From Temnothorax longispinosus (lineage: Eukaryota > Arthropoda > Insecta > Hymenoptera > Formicidae), in contig NC_092358.1 in the NCBI RefSeq assembly GCF_030848805.1, forward strand, positions 22,097,832 to 22,161,831: DNA of 64,000 bases. Reading direction: 5' to 3'. The notes beneath the pieces are model-generated. The model saw only the letters and a list, made by a program, of their open reading frames with translations. It did no database searches and was not told the DNA's origin. A program made the position numbers and the translations under genes. Of the stretch, positions 12,436 to 24,537 are shown in pieces (within the stretch, counting starts at the first letter, position 1; every line of letters begins with the position of its first letter).

Positions 12436-15400
12436 ATTTATTAAAATAAAGTGTTTTTTTTTTAAGTAGCATTTATTTTTGAAAAAAAAATGCGTTTATA
12501 ATAATGAACAATCCAGTAAACAACAACCTCTAAACAATAAAAGTCTTTCTATTAGATTCAGTACAGTATAATGATTACGAGGGTGCTTAATAACGTTATC
12601 CAAGTTCATTTCGTTTGTTTGGTGAAGTCAACTGTCATAACACATTACGAAATATTATCACCATCGACGGTTATGCGACAGCACTTAGAGCGGACATGCA
12701 TTTTCCGCTCTCGCAGTCGCCGCGCCGCGCCGCGCCGGTGCTCCTGGCTCGCCTCGTCAGCGAATGCAGACTTCCGTCAATGTCGCATAAAGGAACGGTC
12801 GAGTATCCTCCGGGCTACGGGAATGGCGTGGAGTTGTTCGATATGCGTCTTTGTCTCGCGCTCTCACTCGTGACAAATTGTCTCGTCCGAGGGACTTTTC
12901 CGTGCCAGTTACGTTCGTAATATGCATCGCGCTGCAGTTTCCGAGTTCGCGGGCGGATCCGAAGCGAGAGAGCGAGAGGTCCGCCGGCGCTGCCGTGTGC
13001 GCCGGTGCCTTCTGTGAATGCGTCGTTAAATTTTTTGCAAGTCCAAATATACGCTTATATACTCGTTTTCGTGGGGAAAACTTCGCGGAATAAATGTGTA
13101 AGAGAGCTTGTTCCTCCTTTCCCTCTTAGTTTACGGGATTTTAAAGCCGTTATACTAAACCAACCGGAGAATTTAATACGCATTCGCATGCTTTTTATGA
13201 TACTCCACTTTAAAATGTATTAAGAGCGACAGAAAGAAATGCGAGTTATATAGTATGCTGTACCTATATCTAAAAAATAACTCTATGATATTTCGTATTC
13301 TATAGCTCTCACACGTTAAATACTTGCGATAAATCTTTGCGAAACAGATCAAGTTTTTCCAGTTCGTTAATAGACAATGAGAGCGTTTAAGTTTTGCATC
13401 GAAAATACTTTCGCGCTTTCCATAATGTACATTTCCGATAACGTGGACGGTAATCGCGGGATGCCGATCAGAAAAATCTCATGTTTCAATTTACTTCACT
13501 GGCGCGAGCGAAGCAATGCATAGAACGAGTTCTTCTTCGTGTAATTTCCCGCTTTATGAGGTATCCGATAAAAATCTCATCGTGTGATTCCGCGCAGCTC
13601 CCTCGTAAACTAGCTCCGCGCTATCGATTTCTCATTTGCCCTTTACACAGGTATTCTATAAAACTGTTTTTTTATTAGCTACGAAAAGTGCGCTGTCATA
13701 ATCGAATTTTACAACTGGAGCTTCCTTACCTCGTCTTAAGTGCGACGTAACTTTGTCCTTTCGAGCTGATTAAAAAGAAGATATTCTGGAGATATTGCTT
13801 ATTTATATTTTAAAAAATACCAAACATTATTATTATTCAATATATTCTATTTGCATCATGTTAATAAAAGAAACATTTTATGATGACAATGCTTTTAATT
13901 TAGCAACATTATATATAACATTATTACGTAATCGGTCGTCTAGCAATTAAAGTACACCGATATTTGCAAAGGTGGTTATTACAATAAAAGAAAATGAGTT
14001 GAGTCTTTTTCGCTTCCTCATAGAGGAAACTTTGTTTTTTTTTTTATTTATGGAAAAGAAATCTCTTTACATTTTTAAACGTATCTTTACATAAATCACA
14101 AGTTGTAATCATACTTTTGAAATATAAGTATTACATTTAAATATCCAATTTATTGTATTTCATGAAAAATTTAGCGATACAGAACTAACATTCTTCTTCC
14201 ACCAAACTCTTCAATTTCGGCCAACTCACGTCTATATGGTCATCGAGTGTTTTGCCCGTATCCTCGAGAAAGCCCTGGAGAACTCCTTTCCGCTCTCCGT
14301 TACAAGCGATCCCGAAAAATACGCCCGCGATTGATCGGCACGCTGGGCGGGAATTCCAATAAGAACAACGGCGTTATTTACACTGCTGCTGTAACAACAA
14401 CAGAAGTCGCGATCAGCAACTTGGCCAGTATAAAAGGAAAGTTTATAAACAAGATTTATATCTTTCAGTTTAGAATTTATCTTAGAGCTTCAAACGGAAT
14501 GACAAGATCATGTGTTTAACTCGTTCAAAACAAAGAGTTTTTTTTTAATAGACGTAACATAATGTATGAGAAGATTATGTAATAATTTATCGTGCACACA
14601 TTTCACGTTACTTTATAAAAAATGTATACATCCATAACGGAGCTACTTTACAAATGGTTAGGCGATATAATGCAAAGCATACGTTCCCTGCCTTCGGGTA
14701 AGTAAAATTTATCGAAGTGGGATAGTACGGAATGCGATAAACGGCTCGATTTCCTGCAAATCGATTCACTTATCGTACGGCTGACGTACCTGAACCAAGC
14801 GGCGCATACTGCAATGGGCATGCCTCAAAGGCCGCTTCTTCCCCAGTCGTTATTGCGGGGCGAAAGAGCGTTGCCGCGCGTGTCGCTGCCTGATTTATGT
14901 ATCCGACACGACGAATCCAGTTTATGCAAATATTATTGCAGCTGAATTGGTTTGGCAGCAAGCCCGATCGCGCGTACCGCTGTGAATCTTCCAACGTCCG
15001 TTGGGGGAATGCCTTCGAACGTCGCTAACGTCGTTTTTTTTTCCCTCGGGAAGATCCATCTGCGATCTCGTATCCGAACCTGTGTGGCTGCTAGGTGTCT
15101 CGGAAAATAATTAGGCCGAACACACATTTGGCATACGTCCACCGAAACAGTTTTGCTAATTGTGAAAAATTAAATATGGATTTAAGGCATTTTCGCAATC
15201 GGGCAAATGGTCACCGACGATTTACGGAGTTTTTACTCGTTATGTATGAAAACAACGTCAAACAATGTTTGCATACACTGCCAGTAATGTACGGGCAATC
15301 GTTAATTTCATGGATAAATATGTAGATAGAAAGATGAACGCGAAAAATTACTCTAATTGGATGCAAATATAGTTACCAGGTGTGTAGCCGTGAATTAACC

Positions 15401-15762
15401 GAGATATCTCGGAAGGATATAATTCGACGAGCTCATCTGAAAAAGTTTCAGGGCATAATCATTCGCAGCGATACAATCGCCGTCATGTAACTTGATCAAA
15501 AGCGTTACCGCGAGCGACGTAGAAAAAAGAATAGTGAATAGCGCCCGGGACGTGGAAAATCACTTTGCCGAGAGAGATTATCGGTCGACAGTGCCGAGAT
15601 GAAACGTTGAAGGTTCGCGGGATGTGGAGCAACCGCCCCGTTTTGTAAAAATTTGTGACGTCGTTCTCGATTCCTGGCGAATATTAAATTACAAAATTCC
15701 ACCCGATATTTTCGACCATAGTCCGTTTTAGGAAAAAAATTTTTTTTTTAATTGTACGCATT

Positions 15763-15798
<36 letters not shown>

Positions 15799-18330
15799 GT
15801 GATATTCGCACAGTATTTCTGAACGACATATAACATTTCGGAGCTCTAATTACGACTTTGAGCACGGGATATAGTTTTGACATTTCCTATTACGAAATAT
15901 CAACTGAAACGAGCGATATTCATGAATACGTTTATATGCTAACATAGAAAATATTTAATCATGTGCTGAGGCCACCGAAAAATAACGATCGCGATATAAT
16001 ATTAATTTAATTAATTCCTGGAACCCTTGATATATTTTACGAAATAATTTCACGGAATAGAATTTGGAAAGATATGTGGTCAACAGACCATGTATGCGAA
16101 GAAATTATGATCATCATGATGATACCGCAATGCTTTAAACTTAATTTACTTTACCTATATATACGTAGCGATATCGTGGTCTTTTTCCAGGTCAGTAAAG
16201 CACTAATTCAAAATTTGGACTAAATAGCCCACATTTCATGTTACATTTCTGCAGTTGCAGTTACGTGCTAGTTTAGAATTTAACTTCTAATCTCTTTGAA
16301 TACCGAAACGAGCGTAATGAGACAAGAAGAATATCGTCGGTTTCGCTTTGAGAGTTAGGTAACATATATGGTAACAATCCATAAGCATATCATTATAGGC
16401 AGCATATGCACAAAGTGTCGAGTGAAAGAATACTAATGGTTATAAGATTCGAAGTCTGTTTCATTTTGTTCGAACGCGCCGCATTTTTTTCAATTTCCTA
16501 GTCAGCGATCGATAATTCATGCACGATCGATTGACGGGTTCTGGGATAGCCCTCTGAAAAAGTGGGGCACGCGACCGTCGGAGTTACGCGACAGTATGAA
16601 ATCTAAAATCGATATTTGGCGCCCCCCGCGCTCGCGAATGACAATCTTCGTGTCGATCTCGCGTAAGCACCACTTCGCCGTGGCAAACACAAAGAGTATA
16701 CTCCCCGATACTGACGAAGCGCGGAGTTTGCATGATTTCCGCGACCGCGGGTTCCTTCCGTGGCGAATAATTTCAGCTTTGTTCCAATGCATACGGAATA
16801 TTACCATTGTTAAGCGTGAAAATGAATGCCGTGTACAAATAATGTCTCGAATATCTTATTGGTAGCGGCAGAAGATATACAATACAGAGATGAAATGAAA
16901 ATTTATAAACCGATATAATTTTTTGTCTTTCAGAAAGATTCTATGCCAGAAAGGTAATAAAAATACAATGAATGTATTCTATAATTTAAATATAAATTAT
17001 ATAAGCATTATATAGAATACAATGAATGTATTCTATAATGCTTAAATTTTTATTTTATATAATTTCAGAGACATAAATATTATGGAAATAATAACTTATA
17101 AAATTAAGTTTTTTAATTTTTTAGTTTAAAGATAATGAATGTTTTATATTTCCGCTTTTTTTTTCGTTACAGAAAATGTCGGCAATGTTTACACTAACCG
17201 TGTTCATACTCATCATTTTTATAAATAATCGAATAAATGAAAGATACATCATGCTCCGTGCGCGTGCATCCTTGATGCTAAACAAATCCCCGCGTTTTCA
17301 CGCGAACGCATCGAAACGGAATTGGCATGTTATACCTGGGCGATATGTAGGTCAACGGCTGTATAATTTGCGGTGCAAGTTGCATGATTAAGTGAATAGT
17401 AGATGTGCACTAGCCTCGAGGAGAGAGAAAGCGAGCACGGAGTCGGTCCAACGAAAAGGGACAGCTGGGCGATATATACATTACCTTGACTGCTTTAAAA
17501 ACATGACCGACTTGTAGCATTTTACGGTGATCGATTTATTTATACCGGGGACCGGCGGCGTTCCGCCGGCCATCCGGGGAGATTAATCCCGCGCAATCTA
17601 CGAATCTATGTGGATTTATATTGGCGACAACGGCAATACGGGAGACGGGAGTAGAGAGATCGTCGACGTGTGGCGTAACGCGCATCGGCTCTATCGCGGA
17701 TTACGCGACGTGGTTGGTGCATATGCGGGGTCGCGTCGGTGGTCGCGGGGTGCACGACACGGAGCGCGGACACACACAGGACAAACTGACGGCGTGCAAA
17801 CTTACGATATGAAAGGGTTGAAGAGAGAGGGCGGAGAATGAGAAGGATGACAGCGGCCAGTAGTTATGCACGGCGATCCAGGTCAAAGTTGTTCTCATCA
17901 TGCCTGTAAACCGCAAAGCTGATCGGCTAATGCGACTCCGTCTCCTTTCGTCACCCCTTTTTTTATGTCGCAAATGACCCGCTTAAAAATCCGACTGGGA
18001 ATCGTTTCTTCACTCGCGCTTGAATTTTTTATTGACCCTGATTTGGAACAGGAAGATATGAATCGTTGGGTGGGACAGTGATATAAGGCGTTTTTTTCTT
18101 TTTGCCATTAAAGAAAATGAGTTTGCGAAAGTGCCATTGCCATAAACGTTATTTAAAATTAACTGAAGAGAGAGTTCAAGTGACTCTTGAATTAAACATC
18201 ACTCGACTTTTAACGGGCTATGTAAGATCGTCATAACGCAATTCAACTTTTTTCTTATAATATATCTTTCTGTAATATCTCTTTAATAATTCCATAAAGT
18301 GTGAGATAGACGATGTGAAGTTTTATTTTA
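12436..18330. other. non-coding DNA, no gene recognised
   Basis: Mixed AT-rich and CpG-rich sequence. The CpG-rich patch 12640-13090 has overlapping open frames in several frames, which is typical of GC-rich DNA rather than proof of a gene. A GA microsatellite lies at 15767-15797. Small hairpins are at 17002-17044 (TAAGCATTATA arm) and near 17551-17572 (CCGGCGG/CCGCCGG). One weak exon candidate on the minus strand near 14230-14342 is discussed in the findings. Confidence 0.5.
17002..17044. repeat. imperfect hairpin next to a short direct repeat
   Basis: TAAGCATTATATAGAATACA pairs with TGTATTCTATAATGCTTA, with a TA bulge in the left arm. The loop sequence AATGAATGTATTCTATAAT also occurs as a direct copy at about 16968-16986, so a roughly 20-25 bp unit is duplicated and partly inverted here. 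Function unknown. Confidence 0.5.
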
Positions 18331-19138
18331 CGTTGTGAATTAATTATACGCAATAAAATTATATACGTTAAAATAATTATATCAAATTTAATTAATATTT
18401 TAATAACGATTCACATGTCAATCCAAGGAAATGGCACTTTGCCGCAATATAGATAAAAAAAATCAAAGAGAAAATGATGTGTGCTTATATCATATACAAT
18501 GAAGCTATTCTGTAATTTTTTTGTTTTTTAGACGAAACTATTTTCATGTAATAGATATACATATATTTACAAATTTAATGAATAGTATATAAATCTGTTG
18601 TGTTGTGTTGTGAATTAATTATATGCAATAAAGTTATATATGTTGTAAAATAATTAAATCCAATCTAATTAATATTTACCAAACAATTCACGTAACAGTC
18701 CAAATGGCACATAGCCTTAATATGGATAAAAAATCAAAGGGGAATAAAATGATGTGTGCTCTTATCATATAATAAAGCTGTTCTGTAATTCTTTGTTTTT
18801 TGGACGAGATTATTTTTACATATAATTAATAAATTTAATGTATAGAGTATATAAAAAAATCTATTATTTTGCGTTGTAAATTAATTATACGCAATAAAGT
18901 TATATACGTTGTAAGAATTATACCCAATCTAATTAATATATTTTACCAAATAATTCACATATCAATCTAAGGAAATGGCATATAGCCCTAATATAGATTT
19001 AAAGTCAAAGAAGAAAAAAACGATGTGTATTTTCATATCATATAAGTAATGAAACTGTTCTATAATTTTTTGTTTTCTAGGCGGAACTATTTTCATACAT
19101 ATATAATGTATAAACTTATAATGTATAGTATATAAATC
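18331..19138. repeat. tandem array, three units of about 275, 266 and 268 bp
   Basis: Unit starts are marked by CGTTGTGAAT at 18331, TGTTGTGAAT at 18606 and CGTTGTAAAT at 18872. Every unit carries the same ordered landmarks: TTAATTATAYGCAATAAA, ATATAYGTT, TAATTAATAT, ATTCAC, AAATGGCA, ATATRGAT, RTGTGTRY, CATAT, CTGTTCTRTAAT or its variant, TTTGTTTT and TAGTATATAAATCTG near the end. Units differ by many substitutions and small indels, so the array is not a fresh duplication. No open frame spans a unit. It is a small satellite-like array; upstream and downstream sequence does not continue it. Confidence 0.85.
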
Positions 19139-19489
19139 TGCCGGTCTGATCCAAATTACAGCGCGCGTATATTGAGGTAGCGGCTTCCGGTACTTTCGAA
19201 CTATCGATTACTGAAAAGTATACGTACCGAGTAGCCGAGCCGCAATACGCCGCGAAGTTCGGAATATAATGAACTTGGCGAACTTTCGATATTCCGTAGC
19301 CTCGAAAGGTCGCAGCTACTTATAGCTGTCGAACAGCTGCCTTCGAGAACCCATCGAATTCTCGAATATTTGGCGAAGAGACCTCACCGTCTTGCGCCGC
19401 AGAAGGGTCAGTAAATCCAAATAACTATATTAACGAGACTTGCGTGTCGCCGTGTAGTATCGTCATGCCGGTCGGTCCGACCTTCTGCG

Positions 19490-19490
<1 letters not shown>

Positions 19491-19563
<73 letters not shown>
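19491..19563. repeat. (GA)n microsatellite, about 72 bp
   Basis: Continuous GA dinucleotides with one extra A interruption in the middle. This is one of the two longest dinucleotide tracts in the window. Purine/pyrimidine mirror tracts of this type can form triplex structures; that is general knowledge and not shown for this locus. Confidence 0.95.
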
Positions 19564-19844
19564 CGTTCGTCTTGTCCTTAACTTGCGAGCCTGCCCCTCG
19601 ACTCGTGACAAAAAAAAGATCGGTGGGGGTCGTGGTCTTCGTGGGAGGTGAAACTAGGTCGCTCCTTTTTCCACGTTCTTTTTAAGCCCCGCCGATGAAT
19701 CGTTTCTTCGAGCTACCTGTTCCCGCGAAGAGCATTCCCCAGCCTCTTTTCCGTCTGAAGTTCCTGTGTATCGAAGATCCTGTGAGGTTCTCATCCCTTC
19801 GTCCCGTATAGCGAGCGCGAGATCCACTTCTCGGATTATGATTT

Positions 19845-19847
<3 letters not shown>

Positions 19848-19913
<66 letters not shown>
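19848..19913. repeat. (CT)n microsatellite, about 66 bp
   Basis: An uninterrupted CT tract, complementary to the GA tract about 285 bp upstream. The pair could therefore fold back as an inverted repeat in single-stranded DNA or in a transcript. Confidence 0.95.
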
Positions 19914-19916
<3 letters not shown>

Positions 19917-22900
19917 ATCATTTTTCTCTGATGTTAAGAGATCTCTCGCACGAACGTAGCTTATTAATCGTGCGCCTTAGATTTAAGCCAGAGTATTGAT
20001 GATACAAATCTCTTTCACGTTCTAAGTATACGAGAAAAACATTTCGCAATCAGTCGACATCGTCAGGTAGGAAATTATTTTTGCGTGTTTATGTGAACCT
20101 AAGGGATATGAGAATTTTACCATAAATTATCAGAAGTAAAATATCGTGTTATTAATGAATAGAATCTCTGACAGAAACGCATACTCATACGCATACACAT
20201 ATACATGCGGCAATCTCGTGCACACTTAACAAACGCCAATTTGCATAAAGATCGTTACGCTGGATGGCGAAGTTAAGAGTGTTCATTCAAGTCTTCACCG
20301 CGCCCAGAAACTCAATGGGCTGGTGGTACGTACACCGGGGTGTGTGCCACACCCTTGCAAATAGGCAATCGTTCGTCGAGAATGACGTAGTCCTCCGCGA
20401 TTAGGTGGGATCAGGAACGGAAAAGGGTCGCGTGATAGGTGTCGATCGACGGATGGATGGAAGAAAAGGGCGGCATACGCGATCAATGGCATGGGACGGA
20501 ATAAAAACAGCCCGATTATGGGAGAGATCGATCGGGGTGCCGTCACTACGCCACTAACATCCGGGATTTAAACTGGCGACGTGTATGCAATTTCAAGTGC
20601 GGTCGCTATTAACGGGGACGTGAATGGAGGGCGGAGCGTTTCGCAGTCGGGGGCGATCGAAGAATTCCATTTTTAAGCGAGCCACCACGCCAAATTTGCG
20701 TGTTACGATATAATTAAGGGATAACATTGCAGATTTTATAGCGATCTCCATCATTAATCAGGGTGGAACAGCAAGAAATGTGTATAAAGGTAAAATTTCT
20801 AATTTCGTGATTGGCCCTAAAAGCACCGAGTTTAGGGAACTTTCCTGTAGTATTAATATCGATCGTAAGAAGACGGGAAGACAGTCGGTAAACGTTATAT
20901 TCGAGAAGTAACAGTCGGTAGAAAAAAAACGTAAATACTCGTTTTATACTTTACAGAACTCCGGGGGATTCGTCCTGAGAACGGAGAACACTGCTGGGAT
21001 CTACAATAACGCTTCCGCAAAACCAACAGTCTTTCTCCGGAAAAATTTGTGTGATACGTGCAGATTTACTGCTCGTAACATACATGATACCGGCCATGAA
21101 GACTGGCAAGAAACACGGGAAAAGATAAAAGAGGATGCGTATGTGGCTGTCATGAATAGAGATTAGTATTTTAATAGCCGTAAACAGGGCAGTACATTAA
21201 ATATAAAATGAAATGTTGAAAATATTGAAACGCAAGTCTCTACAATATCAGCATGTCTAAACCAAACACGAAATGAAATTGAAATTGCATTGACTATATA
21301 TAAAAATCCTTTTAACATTTGACATTTGAATAAAATTTGAAATTATTTTTAAGCTGCTTATGTTCTTTCAATTAGGGGACCCAACTCTTTTCTGAAATTA
21401 ATAACTTAGAAAAACTTTCACGGCGCGGGATTATACTCAAATATTGAAGTGTTAAACGTATTTTCCATTTTATATAACGTCGCTTAAAAGCTTGATAAAT
21501 ATTTCCGAGCAACATTATTCATCCGGGGCTTTTTGACAGTTGAAGGCCTGCGGCTTACCCTTTACCCTTCCCTTTTACGAGAGAAACTTTTTACATCATT
21601 CTGGAACGGCTTTTTCTTATCGTATTACTCGAGATTCTCGATTCAACCATTTTTATTGTTCTGTACATTAGGTACTCAAGAGAGCCTCGAGGAACAAAAT
21701 TAAAAATTATTTACTTTGGAAACTTGCAATCAGATACACAATTATTCTGGAATAATGAATCACTCTTCAAGAGAGAAACTTCGTTTTTACGTTAGATTCG
21801 CCATCTGTATGCAATGAAAGAATAATTTGAAATCAAGACAAAATGAAATTCGAGCGAAAGGTCAGTTTAGGTATGTGCACCCTGGGGCTTCGTGCTGCCA
21901 AAGAATCCTCAAGACGTTTTACTCCTTTTCCCGGGAAAGTTTCCACAGTAGTTACGAACCTGCTGCGCGCGTCAGAAAATTTCCTAGTGGTTATGACGTA
22001 AAGAAGATGAAAGACGTGTGGAATGTCGGGCAAGAAACAGTTGCTCCTCAAAAACGGGGATAGCTTTTATAAAACCTCATATATATCACTTTTATTATTC
22101 TAGATGTAACATGTTTTGCTGCTTTTACAAAATCAGGACTTGTACATCGTACGTATATATATATAACATTCTCGTTGCGGCGAGTAGCAACCCGTCGACG
22201 GAATTTTTCGAAGCTTCTCTGTGGAAACGCGATTGACTATGCGGCGGTTTATACGCGGCGACGAACTATATCACATAACTGTACTCAATTTCGATACGAA
22301 AATAAGTCCAGGAGAGCGCTCCTTTAAGCACGATGTCTAGCAAGTCGGCGACCAGTTTGAGATTTAACATAAAAGGACTGCAACCAACAGAACCTAAAAT
22401 TTTACAAAAATTCTTTTTTTTTATAATCTATTTTTACTAGAAAAAAAATACAAAATATTTTTAATATCTTTTTCTATATATTTATGAATGAACGTTTACA
22501 TAAATAACACAGCCTATAAGAATGTAGCAATTACGGTCTTTCCTCTATCGTCTTTAAATCTTGAATAAGATATGACTCGATATATCATTTAGAAAATAAT
22601 ATAACTTTTCTCGCGACAACCGAGAGATATATCATCATAAAATTAAACTAAGGTAGAAAAAAAATGAAAATAAAAAACTTGATGGATTGACAAGATCTGT
22701 CGATGAAAACGTACGTTTCTGATGTAATCGAAGAGCAGGTGTCCCGGCGAGAAGATTTTTCGATGGCGCGAAATATGTCGATGACACCTGTCCAATCCGC
22801 TATCTGCGGGCGAGATTTTCTGGAAAGTTTCAGCGAGAGAGGAAATGATATCTCGTCGAATGTGCGGATGATCGATGCGAGGCGGGTCACCAGAAGCATA

Positions 22901-24469
22901 CATCGCTGGTTATTGAGCCATCTAACCGCGTTGTACGGCTATCGCCCGGGCAAACACAACGACACACGCGCCGGCAGGAAACAATATCGCGCTCTGGAAA
23001 CATTAATACCGAATATTACGTTTCGTTCGATTGCAAACGGGCGTAACGAATTTTTATGAGCAGCTTTACAAATTATTTCAACGATTTAATTGAGCGTGCG
23101 CGACAGCGTTAATTTGCGAATTAACATGCGAGGAATTTTGCATTTATGTCGGTCCGCGATATTCGCTCTTTTTGCATTGCATTTAATTTGTCATATCTTG
23201 ATCTCTCTATACTTTTATGAGACATTTTATGATTTTTTTTTTCAAAACAGAGGACCATTTTGAACATACGCGTGAATAGATAAAGAAACAGTCCAATTAT
23301 TGATTGTCATTAATTAATAATTTGCTGCTGCAGAAAAGGAAGATATTATAGTACTCTTAATTCCGAGATAATTACTCTCGCGGCCGAGTTTAATTATTTA
23401 AGCCATTATCAGCAGATGCGATTAGCTAACAATTTCACAAATTAAGTATTTCGATCGTTCTACGTGGAAATTCCAAGTAGAGGAGAGGCAACGGTTTGAA
23501 TATTGAAAACTCGCAACAAGACAGGGTGATCCGCGAGGCTTAATGATAAAGCAGGGAGAGCCTTATCGTTTCCGAGATTGTTCATTCGTCGGAATTGCCT
23601 CTGACTTCTATAATCTAGGTTAGCCTACAATTAAGGTCAGACCGACAAGGAGAGATCCGCGACGAGAAAGGACGGCTAGAACAGATTGCATTCGCGCGAA
23701 GGACGCCATGCATTCAACCCCGATGGGGCGATTTGTACCCCGAGTCGATTTCGAAACTCGGACGCGCAACTTGCCAGACATCTGCTATTAATATGCATGT
23801 GTTTCATTAAGGATAAGTAATTGCTTCTCATTACCAACACGGGAGTTTAGATGGTAAACCAGAAGAGACAGACGAATTTGCCTCACAATTCGGATCAATT
23901 ATCTCGTATAAATTTCGTATAAATTTTACCGCATCTTCTTCTTCTTAAGTCTTAAAATTTTGTAATTAAAGGAATAAAAGTTCTTGCTTTGATCCCCTTA
24001 TTCATTTATTATGCACGTATTAGGCGTGATTCTCCGGAAGGTATTACGCGCGCGTTCCTTTCGTCGTTCGTCGTTCGCCACGTGATATAACCGCCAAGTG
24101 GGACCGATCGGATTGCTACCGCGCACATACGTGAACACACACCTTACAAACGTTTTCGGTAGAAATATCGATTTTCAAATATGATTTCCCGTACATTATA
24201 GCCTACGCATATGTATAATAATAAAGTATCTCACAATCGATTAAACTCAACAGTATATACTATGATTAGTAGAAACGAACCCTCTGCGATTTAGACCAGC
24301 TAAATGCCAACATCGGGCGGCTATTTAACGTCCTTAATTAAGTCACGAGCGATACCATGCCGCATCATCTTTTATCCCGCGAGCTCCCATTCAATGAATT
24401 CGAGCCCTTTGATTAGCCTAAAGCTCGTCTAGTTTACATTTGCGCACACTTATTCGTATGTATGCGACA

Positions 24470-24537
24470 CGAGCGCGTGTGTTGTGTACGTGTGTCGTGT
24501 ACGTGTGTATGTGAATACGTGTGTGTGTGTGTGTGTA
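24470..24537. repeat. GT-rich microsatellite
   Basis: Irregular TGTGT/ACGTGTGT words lead into an uninterrupted GT run at about 24518-24535. Confidence 0.8.

Noticed and set aside
18420..18440. AATGGCACTTT word resembling the seed of a known insect microRNA (miR-263 type)
   Set aside because: The match stops after the seed, no hairpin surrounds it, and it is part of the tandem array.
19408..19999. frames made of Ser-Leu or Arg-Glu dipeptide repeats
   Set aside because: Translations of the GA and CT microsatellites.
22703..23059. 118-codon plus-strand frame
   Set aside because: The translation looks mixed, but two antisense frames cover part of it and no domain or exon border was recognised. 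Kept only as a note.
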